Of a stretch of 64,000 bases of DNA, positions 56,421 through 64,000 are shown one piece after another; positions within the stretch are counted from its first letter, which is position 1, and every line of letters starts with the position of its first letter. Origin of the DNA: Burkholderia sp. Leaf177 (GTDB taxonomy: Bacteria; Pseudomonadota; Gammaproteobacteria; Burkholderiales; Burkholderiaceae); contig NZ_LMPF01000021.1 in the NCBI RefSeq assembly GCF_001424345.1, positions 532,635 to 596,634 of the forward strand. The letters are read 5' to 3'. The notes beneath the pieces were generated by a model. It ran no database searches. It was not told the origin of the DNA and was given only the letters and a program-made list of their open reading frames with translations. The position numbers and the translations under genes were made by a program.

Positions 56421-59400
56421 ATGGCCCATGATCCGACACGGCTGCACACCATGAAACGGAACCTGTTCTTCCGGATGCTGGCCCGCTTGCGAGTCGGCCG
56501 AAAACTCCTGCTCATCTACCTGCTCGACTTGAGCGCGGTGGTTTTCATCAGCGGCATCCTGATTCACGAGAAGTACATTGCCATCGATTTCTCCGACAAG
56601 GAACTCGTCGGCAACGCCTACTTGCATACCGTGCGCGATGCGCTCGTCGATGTCACGCTGATCGGCGCCGGCACGCATGTGCCTGACGCCACGCTGCAAC
56701 AGGACATAGCACGTCTCGCGGCCGCCGAGCAGCTTTACGGCGCGAACATGCAAAGCGCCGCGCTCAACGATCGCGTGCGCGAAACGCTGAAGGCACTCGC
56801 GCAGGAGGCGCCGCCAACGCCCCTGTCCGTTGCCGACGCGCTCACCGCCTGCCGCGAGCTCATCACGCGCGTGGGCAACCAGTCGAACCTCATTCTCGAT
56901 CCCGATCTCGACAGTTATTACGCAATGTCGCTTTCCGTGCTGCGTTATCCCGCGCTGCTCGAATCCATCAATGGGATTGGCGTGCAGTTGCGCGACACGC
57001 CGGGAACGCCTGCGAAGGCCGAGCAGATGCGCACCCGCTATCTCGTGCTCGAAGGCCAGCTCGACGCCGTGCTGCAAGGATTCAAATCCGACTTCGCGGA
57101 AGCAACCGCCGCCAATCATGGTTTGACGGTGTCGCTTACGCCCGCGGTCAGCAAGATGCTCGAGGCTATCGAAACCTATCGCGAAGTTGCGCGTGCAACG
57201 GTGGACCTGGGTGCGTCCGCGGACCCGGCGCTGCTGAAGTCCGCCGATGAAGCACAACAGGCCGTGGTGGAGCTGGCGCGGGATTCATGGCGCAAGACAG
57301 GCACGGAACTGACCGGCCTGCTGCGGGCCCGCGTAAGCGGCTTGTTCTCGCGCATGTGGCTGCATCTGGGCACGGCGCTGTTCCTGCTGTGCGGCATCCT
57401 GGTGATGGTCTTCTTCGTGGCGCAACAAATATCGCGGCCGCTGCGCCATCTCGCACGCGTCATGGATACCGTTCGCCGCACCGGCGATCACTCGTTACGC
57501 GCGAGCTGGCCGAGCCAGGATGAAATCGGGCAGCTGGTGATCGGCTTCAACGAGATGCTCGAACAGCTCGATCACGAACGCGATGTACAAAAGGAACTCG
57601 CCGCAACCGCGCGCGCATCCGAGGCGCAGCACGCGCTGGTCGAAGCCACGCCGGTGCCCATGGTGGTCACCGCCATTCCCGGGCACGAGATTCTTCACGC
57701 CAACAAACCCGCGCTGTTCTGGCTGAACCATAGCGTGTCCGACCCATGGGCGCGCGGACTGGATTCCGCCGTGCGCGCGCGTTTTTTCCAGCAGTTGTCC
57801 GATCGCGGCGCTGTCGATCAGTTCGAAGTGCGCTGGCGTGCAACCGATGAACCCACTTGGGCCATGCTCTCCGCACGGCGCCTCGTGTTCCAGGGTCAGG
57901 ATGCGGTGCTCACCGCGTTTACGCCCATCGACCAGATCAAGCTCATGGAGCAGCGCCTGGAGCTGTGGGCAAAGGTATTCGAGGCGTCGTCGGAAGCCAT
58001 TCTCATACTCGACAGCGACTACCGATTGCTCACGGCAAATCCCTCGTTTTTTCGCGCGACGGGATATGGCGCCGACGACGTCCTGCGCAAACAACCCGAC
58101 TTCATCTCGATCGGACTTGCTGGCGCGGACGAGGCATCGAGCGTCGCCACGGCGGTCGGGCGTTCCAGCAACTGGCATGGCGAAGCGCAAGTCCGGCGCC
58201 CGCATGGCGGCGAATATCCGGCATGGCTGATCGTGAGCGCGGTGCGCGATAAACGCGGCAACGTCTCGCATTACATCTGCACGCTGATCGATGTGACCGA
58301 GCGCAAACGCAGCGAAGCCCGCATCCAGTTTCTCGCCGAACACGACGTGCTCACCGAACTGCCGAACCGCGCGCTGTTTTCAAAGCGTCTCGACACCGAG
58401 TTGCACAAGTCCGAGCGCAACGGCGAGTGCGCGGCAGTGTTGTTCATCGACCTCGACCGCTTCAAGAACATCAACGATTCGCTGGGACATCATGTTGGCG
58501 ACGGCTTGCTGCGCTCCGTATCGCGCCGCTTGCTGGCCGCGGTCAGATCGGGCGACAGCGTCAGCCGTCTCGGCGGTGACGAGTTCACCGTGGCGCTCAG
58601 CGGCGTATGCAGTGCTGCGGAAGCGGCGCAGATTATCGATGAAAGGCTCATTCCGCTCTTGCGCGAACCGCATCAGATTGGCGGATTGACGCTGCAGGTA
58701 TCGAGCAGCATTGGCGTGGCAATGTATCCCGCCGACGGACACGACATCAGCACGCTGATGCAAAACGCCGACGCCGCCATGTACCAGGCGAAGGCCGACG
58801 GCCGCAATCTCGTGCGCTTCTTTTCGCCCGACATGGCCGAGCGCACACGCATGCGGTTATCGCTTGAAACGTGCTTGCGCTCCGCCATAGAACGCAACGA
58901 ACTCCGTCTCGCCTACCAGCCGTGTCTGGATGCACAAACCGGCGCGCTCGCGGGCGTTGAAGGCCTGCTCCGATGGACCAGCGCCGAGCTTGGATCGGTC
59001 GAGCCCGCGCGCTTCATTCAGATTGCTGAGGAGACCGGCCTGATCATCTCGATAGGCGCATGGGTGATTGAAGAAGCGTGCCGTCAGATTGCGCAATGGC
59101 GCGACGAAGACGCCATGAACGTGAAGGTATCGATCAACCTCTCGGCTATCCAGTTACGCGATACAGACGTGGTCGAGACCTTGCGTCACGCGCTCAGTGC
59201 AAACGATGTGGACCCCACTTTGCTCGAACTCGAGATCACGGAAACCGTGCTGATGGACAGCGCCGAAAACTATCTCGACGCCATCGCCGGATTGCGCGCA
59301 TTGGGCGTGAAGCTTTCCCTCGATGACTTCGGCACCGGCTATTCGAGCTTGAGCTATTTGAACCGTTTCCCGCTTGACCGCATCAAGATCGATCGTGCGT

Positions 59401-59627
59401 TCGTGCACGACATGCTCGACGCACCCGGTGACCTTGCCGTGATCAAATCGATCATCGAACTCGGTCATGAACTCGGGTTGAAGGTCGTGGCGGAAGGCGT
59501 GGAAACCGAACGCGAGGCGCAGATACTGCGCGGCATTGGCTGCGATGAACTTCAGGGATTTCTGTTTGCCCGGCCGATGGAACCATCGCTGCTTTGGGCA
59601 TGGGCGGATGAACAAGCGCTTGTTTGA
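56421..59627 (+). CDS. Membrane GGDEF-EAL protein with HAMP and PAS domains
   Basis: This cyclic-di-GMP enzyme has 1068 residues (1058 if started at MKRNLFF, 56451). Order: TM1 (about 29-49), large periplasmic region (50-310), TM2 (about 313-335), HAMP (about 336-390), two PAS domains (about 400-510 and 516-635), then GGDEF and EAL. The cyclase motif is intact (SRLGGDEFTVAL, about 716). The phosphodiesterase motif is a near-canonical GVEGLLRW, with EITETVLMDS, LDDFGTGYSSLSYL and AEGVETER present. Both activities are therefore possible. It probably sets biofilm or motility in answer to a periplasmic signal. It stands alone. Confidence 0.9.
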   Translation: MAHDPTRLHTMKRNLFFRMLARLRVGRKLLLIYLLDLSAVVFISGILIHEKYIAIDFSDKELVGNAYLHTVRDALVDVTLIGAGTHVPDATLQQDIARLAAAEQLYGANMQSAALNDRVRETLKALAQEAPPTPLSVADALTACRELITRVGNQSNLILDPDLDSYYAMSLSVLRYPALLESINGIGVQLRDTPGTPAKAEQMRTRYLVLEGQLDAVLQGFKSDFAEATAANHGLTVSLTPAVSKMLEAIETYREVARATVDLGASADPALLKSADEAQQAVVELARDSWRKTGTELTGLLRARVSGLFSRMWLHLGTALFLLCGILVMVFFVAQQISRPLRHLARVMDTVRRTGDHSLRASWPSQDEIGQLVIGFNEMLEQLDHERDVQKELAATARASEAQHALVEATPVPMVVTAIPGHEILHANKPALFWLNHSVSDPWARGLDSAVRARFFQQLSDRGAVDQFEVRWRATDEPTWAMLSARRLVFQGQDAVLTAFTPIDQIKLMEQRLELWAKVFEASSEAILILDSDYRLLTANPSFFRATGYGADDVLRKQPDFISIGLAGADEASSVATAVGRSSNWHGEAQVRRPHGGEYPAWLIVSAVRDKRGNVSHYICTLIDVTERKRSEARIQFLAEHDVLTELPNRALFSKRLDTELHKSERNGECAAVLFIDLDRFKNINDSLGHHVGDGLLRSVSRRLLAAVRSGDSVSRLGGDEFTVALSGVCSAAEAAQIIDERLIPLLREPHQIGGLTLQVSSSIGVAMYPADGHDISTLMQNADAAMYQAKADGRNLVRFFSPDMAERTRMRLSLETCLRSAIERNELRLAYQPCLDAQTGALAGVEGLLRWTSAELGSVEPARFIQIAEETGLIISIGAWVIEEACRQIAQWRDEDAMNVKVSINLSAIQLRDTDVVETLRHALSANDVDPTLLELEITETVLMDSAENYLDAIAGLRALGVKLSLDDFGTGYSSLSYLNRFPLDRIKIDRAFVHDMLDAPGDLAVIKSIIELGHELGLKVVAEGVETEREAQILRGIGCDELQGFLFARPMEPSLLWAWADEQALV

Positions 59628-59647
59628 GAGGCGTGTACGGAGCAGTT

Positions 59648-61144
59648 TTATGCCGGGCTTGCAAATTTGAATCCCACTCGTTGCAACAGCCGCTGATTGC
59701 GCGCCGACAAATTGACGAAAGTGAGTTGCTTGCCCGCTTTCTCATAACGCCTGTTCAACGCTTCGAGCGCCGCTATGGCCGAATGATCGGCAAGATGCAG
59801 ATAACCACAATCAATGACGATCCGGTTCGGGTCTTTGAGCGGATCGAACAGTTCGTGAAAGCGTGTAGTCGATGCGAAAAACAACGTGCCGCGTGGAACA
59901 TACGTCTTGTCACCGGACGAGCTCGCGGTGATATCGGCGTGAATGTCGCGTGCGTGCTGCCAGGCGAAATTCAGCGCGGTAATCACGATACCGCACAACA
60001 CCGCAATCGCGAGGTCCGTGAATACGGTGATGACGGTGACCGCGATGATCACGACCGCGTCGCTGCGCGGCACCTTGCCGAGCACGCGCAATGATCCCCA
60101 CGCAAAGGTCTGCTGCGCCACCACGAGCATCACGCCAGCCAGCGCCGCCAGCGGAATACGCTCGATCAACGGTGACAGGAACAGGATGAACAGCAAGATC
60201 ATGACGCCGCTGACCACGCCCGAGAGACGCGACCGCCCACCGGAACCAAGATTGATCATGGTCTGGCCGATCATCGCGCAGCCGCCCATTCCACCGAAAA
60301 TACCGGACACCACGTTCGCTACGCCGAGCGCCAGGCATTCGCGATTGGGCTGACCTTGGGTACTGGTGATTTCGTCGGTGAGATTGAGCGTCAGCAAGGT
60401 TTCAAGCAAGCCGACAATCGCCATCAGCACCGCATACGGCAGCACGATACCGAGCGTCTCGAGCGTCATGGGCACGCCTGGAATCCGGAATATGGGCAAG
60501 CTCCCTGCAACATGCGCCATGTTGCCGAGCGTGCGCGTGGGTATGTGCAGGAGTTGGCACAGCAGGCCAATACCCACGATTGCGGCTAACGCCGGCGGTA
60601 TCGCTTTCGTCAGACGCGGCAGCAAATAAACAATCGCAATCGTCAGCGCAACGAGGCCGCACATGACATATAACTCGGTCCCGTGCAGCCATTGCACGCC
60701 ATGGGTCGTAGCGTGCTTGAAATGCTCGAGCTGGGCCATGGCAATGATGATTGCAAGGCCATTCACAAAGCCCAGCATGACCGGATGCGGGACCATTCGA
60801 ATCAGCTTGCCGAGCTTGAGCAGGCCGAACACTGCCATGATTAGGCCACTCAACACGACGGTGGCCAACAGGTATTGCGCGCCGTGCTGAATCACCAGCG
60901 CGACGATCACCACGGCCATGGATCCCGCGGCGCCGGAAATCATGCCGGGACGTCCACCGAACAGCGCTGTGATCGTGCAGATCATGAATGCGCCGTACAA
61001 ACCCATCAACGGGTTCACTTGCGCCACCAGCGCGAACGCGATGCATTCGGGAACAAGCGCGAATGACGACGTAAGGCCTGCAAGTACGTTGCTTTTTATA
61101 TCGTGGATTGAGCGGGCTTGCCGCTGAAAAGAGCCTGGTTTCAT
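59648..61144 (-). CDS. SulP-family anion transporter with a STAS domain
   Basis: This 498-residue protein starts at MKPGSFQRQARSIHDIKSNV, where the transporter domain begins. It has the SulP core (LAGLTSSFALVPECIAFALV, about 12-14 helices; NRECLALGVANVVSGIFGG; MGGCAMIGQTMINLGSGGRS) and a C-terminal STAS domain (RIVIDCGYLHLADHSAIAAL). SulP proteins carry sulfate, bicarbonate, dicarboxylates or other anions; the substrate cannot be read off. It is convergent with the GGDEF-EAL gene and does not appear to share an operon with the manC-wcaJ genes, which end at a terminator before it. Confidence 0.9.
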   Translation of the reverse strand: MKPGSFQRQARSIHDIKSNVLAGLTSSFALVPECIAFALVAQVNPLMGLYGAFMICTITALFGGRPGMISGAAGSMAVVIVALVIQHGAQYLLATVVLSGLIMAVFGLLKLGKLIRMVPHPVMLGFVNGLAIIIAMAQLEHFKHATTHGVQWLHGTELYVMCGLVALTIAIVYLLPRLTKAIPPALAAIVGIGLLCQLLHIPTRTLGNMAHVAGSLPIFRIPGVPMTLETLGIVLPYAVLMAIVGLLETLLTLNLTDEITSTQGQPNRECLALGVANVVSGIFGGMGGCAMIGQTMINLGSGGRSRLSGVVSGVMILLFILFLSPLIERIPLAALAGVMLVVAQQTFAWGSLRVLGKVPRSDAVVIIAVTVITVFTDLAIAVLCGIVITALNFAWQHARDIHADITASSSGDKTYVPRGTLFFASTTRFHELFDPLKDPNRIVIDCGYLHLADHSAIAALEALNRRYEKAGKQLTFVNLSARNQRLLQRVGFKFASPA

Positions 61145-61380
61145 GTGGTGCGTGGATTGTGCGGACAGCAAGACGGGATCAGCGCCAGCAGAGGGAACGC
61201 ACGGTTCTCTACCGGTTGCCGAGATGACTTTTGGACAATGCCTGCGACTACATGGGTCTGATCGAGCGATGAAGGTGTGAGGAGGACAGAGAAGAAGCTA
61301 TTCGAGCGCGAATTTTACAACACTCGCAGCAGACGTTTTGAACAGCACGGGCACGACGGAGATCGAGCATGATGAAGACG

Positions 61381-61406
61381 AAAAAAGGGGCAGCGCGCGC
61401 TGCCCC
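61381..61406 (-). terminator. Intrinsic terminator after wcaJ
   Basis: A perfect 20-base palindrome (GGGGCAGCGCGCGCTGCCCC at 61387-61406) is followed on the minus strand by TTTTTT. It lies 20 bases beyond the wcaJ stop codon. Textbook terminator that closes the manC-wcaJ transcript. Confidence 0.92.
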
Positions 61407-61426
61407 ATTATTCACATGTTTGAAAC

Positions 61427-62803
61427 TTAGTAAGCGTTCGAGTGCCGAAGCCCCTTGAACACCGTTGCCGCAATGATCTTCATATCAAGGCCGAAAGACC
61501 AGTTGCCGAGATAGTACAAATCATGCGCCACGCGTCCTTCCATCTTCTCGATGCGATCCGTCTCGCCGCGAAAGCCGTTGACCTGAGCCCAACCGGTGAT
61601 GCCCGGCTTGATCCGGTATCGATGGATATAACCCGAAACAACCTTCTGATAGAGATCGTCATGCTCCAACGCATGCGGTCGCGGACCCACCACCGACATG
61701 TCGCCGCGCAACACATTAAAGAACTGCGGCAGTTCATCGAGGCTCGTGCGCCGAAGAAACGCACCAACGCGCGTGATGCGTGGATCGCCGCGTGTGGCCT
61801 GCTCCACAACACCTTCTTTCTGCACATGCAAACGCATGGAGCGGAACTTGTAGATGTTGAAGACCTGACCATCGGCGCCCTTGCGGCGTTGCGTGAAGAA
61901 CACGGGACCGCGCGAGCTGAGCTTCACGGCAATCGCACAGGCAATCAGGATTGGCGAAACCGCGAGCAACGCACCAGCCGCGAAGATACGGTCGAAGATC
62001 TCCTTTTGCATCAGCGCATTCGGCGGCAGCGGCGACGCAGCAAGGTTGATCGTCGGCACACCGAGCAAGCTCGTCACACTGCCTTCGAACAGCGAAAGCG
62101 TGCGCACGTCCGGCATGAAGCGGATATTGATCAGGTCATCGCGGAACTCATCGACGAGCTTCAGGATGGTACGTTCCTCGGTCAACGGCAACGCGAGCCA
62201 GACCTCTGACACGTTTTGCGTGCGGACATAGTTGGCGAACGCAGCGTGGTCTTCATACACCGGTACGCGAGTGTTCGTCTTCGTCCCCGCCTGCACGTTA
62301 TACGCAGCCGTTGCACGGAAGCCGGCAGCAGGCGCTGTGTCGATCTTGCGAATGATCGCGTCGCAATGATCTCCAATGCCCGCAACCGCAACCTGCGACA
62401 AGTTCAGCCCTGCATTGCGAACGCGCCCGAGCACGGTATGCGTCACCATGCGTCCCGCGATCATCGCGGCGCCCGCAATTCCGGTCCAGTACACGAACCA
62501 GAGCCGCGAGACGAAGTCGATGCGATGCAGCGAGAACATCAGCGCCATTGCGCATGCTTGCACGATCAACCAGCTCAGCGCGACTTGTCCGGCGAGCGCG
62601 CTTTTCGAGCGACCTCGCCAGGAATCGTACACGCCGAATGCCGGAAATACGGCAAGCGAAAACGCGGCGGCAAAGGCCACGAATGCCAGATAGAAACTAC
62701 GTTGCGAGACATCGTCGAAACGAATCTGCGATGCGATGAGCGCACCGCCCACGATCATCGAAACGTCGAATAGCCTCGCCAGCAGCTTGCTTATTCCGCG
62801 CAT
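61427..62803 (-). CDS. wcaJ: Undecaprenyl-phosphate sugar-1-phosphate transferase (WcaJ type)
   Basis: This 458-residue membrane enzyme puts the first sugar-phosphate, usually glucose-1-phosphate, onto undecaprenyl phosphate to begin exopolysaccharide synthesis. It has four N-terminal helices, a soluble CoA-binding-like middle domain and a C-terminal bacterial sugar transferase domain ([74 protein letters not shown]). The start at [12 protein letters not shown] is supported by GGGAGAAGAA just upstream. It follows manC by 30 bases. In Burkholderia this enzyme matches BceB of the cepacian pathway, but here no further exopolysaccharide genes follow because a terminator does. Confidence 0.93.
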   Translation of the reverse strand: MRGISKLLARLFDVSMIVGGALIASQIRFDDVSQRSFYLAFVAFAAAFSLAVFPAFGVYDSWRGRSKSALAGQVALSWLIVQACAMALMFSLHRIDFVSRLWFVYWTGIAGAAMIAGRMVTHTVLGRVRNAGLNLSQVAVAGIGDHCDAIIRKIDTAPAAGFRATAAYNVQAGTKTNTRVPVYEDHAAFANYVRTQNVSEVWLALPLTEERTILKLVDEFRDDLINIRFMPDVRTLSLFEGSVTSLLGVPTINLAASPLPPNALMQKEIFDRIFAAGALLAVSPILIACAIAVKLSSRGPVFFTQRRKGADGQVFNIYKFRSMRLHVQKEGVVEQATRGDPRITRVGAFLRRTSLDELPQFFNVLRGDMSVVGPRPHALEHDDLYQKVVSGYIHRYRIKPGITGWAQVNGFRGETDRIEKMEGRVAHDLYYLGNWSFGLDMKIIAATVFKGLRHSNAY

Positions 62804-62833
62804 GTTCTTCTCCCCGAGCGATTGGCTTCTCAC

Positions 62834-64000
62834 TTAGCTACGGCCGTACTTGTCGTCGAACCTGACGATGTCGTCTTCGCCGAGGTACGTGCCCGACTGC
62901 ACTTCGATGATTTCGAGCGGCACGCGGCCCGGGTTTTCAAGCCGATGCTTCACGCCCAGCGGGATGTAGACCGATTCGTTTTCGCTCAGGAGAATCTCTT
63001 CTTCGCCGCGCGTGACGAGCGCCGTTCCGGTGACGACGACCCAATGTTCGGCACGGTGATGATGCATCTGCAGCGACAGTCGTGCGCCCGGATTCACTAC
63101 GATGCGCTTGACCTGGAAACGCGGACCGTTGTCGATGGAATCGTAGAAACCCCACGGACGGCGCACCTTCCTGTGCATGTCCGCTTCAGGTGATTTCGAC
63201 AGCTTGATGCGCGACACGAGGCCCTTGATGTCCTGCACGCGTGAACGGTCAGCCACGAGCACGGCGTCGTCGGTCTCGACAACAATGATGTTGTTCGTCC
63301 CGACGCACGCAACCAGCCTGCCGCCTTCCGAACGCGCATAACTCGCAGTCGCGCCTTCAAACAGCACGCGGCCGCTTCCCGCGTTGCCGTCTTCGTCCTT
63401 CTCCAGTGCATCGCACACGGCGTCCCACGAGCCGAGATCCGACCAGCCTGCTTCGAGCGGCACGACCACGCCCTTGAACGGCGAGCCCGGCTTGCCGAGA
63501 TGCTCCATCACCGCATAGTCGATGGAATCCGACGGCGACGTTGCGAAGGTAGCTGCGTTGGGGCGGACGTATTCGTCGGTGCGCGTTGCTTGTTCGTACG
63601 ATGCCACGCATGCAGCGTGCATTTCCGGCTGGAGCTTTTCGAGCGCTGCAAGCCATACCGATGCACGCACGATGAAGATACCGCTGTTCCACCAGTAGCT
63701 GCCCGACGCAACATACTGCGCTGCGAGTTCGGCGGCAGGCTTCTCGACAAAACGCTCGATTGCATGTGCGCCGTTTTCGAGCGATGCACCGAGGCGGATG
63801 TAGCCGAAGCCGGTATCGGCGCGCGTGGGCGGAATGCCCAGCGTTGCAATCTCGCCGGCTTGCGCGTGACGTGCGGCGATTTCGATTGCACCGTGAAGCG
63901 CGGGCAGGTCAGCGATGGCGTGATCCGCGGGCATGGCCACGAGGATGGCGTCATCGCCGTCGGCAACAGCGGCCAATGCAGCGAGCGTAAGCGCCGGTGC
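62834..64000 (-). CDS. manC: Mannose-1-phosphate guanylyltransferase / mannose-6-phosphate isomerase, 5' end outside the window
   Basis: The last 388 codons of a bifunctional type II phosphomannose isomerase/GDP-mannose pyrophosphorylase are visible; the N-terminal signature GGSGTRLWP lies beyond the edge. It makes GDP-mannose for exopolysaccharide or lipopolysaccharide. Visible motifs are VAMPADHAIAD, TGFGYIRLG, FVEKPAAELAAQYVASGSYW and WNSGIFIVRAS (transferase), then RRPWGFYDSID and LSLQMHHHRAEHWVVVTGTA (C-terminal cupin, isomerase). It is cotranscribed with wcaJ (30-base gap). In Burkholderia it resembles BceA of the cepacian locus. Confidence 0.93.
   Translation of the reverse strand, partial: APALTLAALAAVADGDDAILVAMPADHAIADLPALHGAIEIAARHAQAGEIATLGIPPTRADTGFGYIRLGASLENGAHAIERFVEKPAAELAAQYVASGSYWWNSGIFIVRASVWLAALEKLQPEMHAACVASYEQATRTDEYVRPNAATFATSPSDSIDYAVMEHLGKPGSPFKGVVVPLEAGWSDLGSWDAVCDALEKDEDGNAGSGRVLFEGATASYARSEGGRLVACVGTNNIIVVETDDAVLVADRSRVQDIKGLVSRIKLSKSPEADMHRKVRRPWGFYDSIDNGPRFQVKRIVVNPGARLSLQMHHHRAEHWVVVTGTALVTRGEEEILLSENESVYIPLGVKHRLENPGRVPLEIIEVQSGTYLGEDDIVRFDDKYGRS

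Noticed and set aside
1..64000. CRISPR arrays, tRNA genes, insertion sequences, prophage
   Set aside because: No regularly spaced repeats, cloverleaf sequences, transposase or phage genes were seen on either strand.

Overview
The window is a gene-dense, GC-rich chromosomal stretch from a beta-proteobacterium, most likely Burkholderiaceae of the Paraburkholderia/Caballeronia kind. The evidence is the set of families present: many LysR regulators paired divergently with single oxidoreductases, an H-NS-like protein with the short Burkholderia-type C-terminus, an mctP/DUF3311 pair next to a two-component system, an EmrAB-OMF efflux operon with a lipoprotein outer channel, and a manC-wcaJ pair of the kind found in Burkholderia exopolysaccharide loci. 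I see no tRNA, rRNA, insertion sequence, phage gene or CRISPR array. Species assignment is inference.

Layout. 1-10 kb: a truncated MFS exporter, an EamA exporter, then a minus-strand block (RidA, ureohydrolase, two amino-acid-type ABC permeases, binding protein, no ATPase) with a divergent LysR; an EamA/LysR pair and a class II aldolase. 10-17 kb: an HPP-family membrane protein directly downstream of a soluble NAD-dependent formate dehydrogenase, with its LysR; a two-component system divergent from a DUF3311 protein and the MctP monocarboxylate permease. 17-29 kb: a CtaG-type oxidase assembly protein, a decayed gene fragment, a lipoprotein, a LysR/epimerase pair, an ECF sigma factor with a membrane protein and a ferredoxin, L-fuconate dehydratase, a NiCoT transporter, MsrC, an Sfp-type phosphopantetheinyl transferase (PPTase), a nitroreductase, a PPTase-like protein lacking the catalytic motifs, and H-NS.

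29-41 kb: regulator/enzyme pairs (LysR/quinone oxidoreductase, EamA/MocR, nitronate monooxygenase/LysR, LysR/M20 amidohydrolase plus MHS transporter), a carboxymuconolactone decarboxylase remnant and a methyltransferase. 41-47 kb: a CecR-type TetR regulator with a striking tandem operator in front of an EmrA-EmrB-NodT tripartite efflux operon, a small membrane protein and another EamA exporter. 47-60 kb: a chemoreceptor, a hybrid histidine kinase cotranscribed with an RsbQ-like alpha/beta hydrolase, an SDR/LysR pair, a methanethiol-oxidase-family (SBP56) protein with a membrane partner, SpeG and a large GGDEF-EAL protein. 60-64 kb: a SulP transporter and the manC-wcaJ exopolysaccharide operon, ended by a strong terminator and cut by the window edge.

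The most interesting systems are the RsbQ-like hydrolase with a PAS hybrid kinase, the formate dehydrogenase/HPP pair (a possible formate uptake and oxidation unit), the catalytically stripped PPTase paralogue, and the guanidino-compound locus with an incomplete ABC importer. Several clean inverted repeats in regulator-target intergenic regions look like operators. Functions are read from sequence motifs only; no database search was run.
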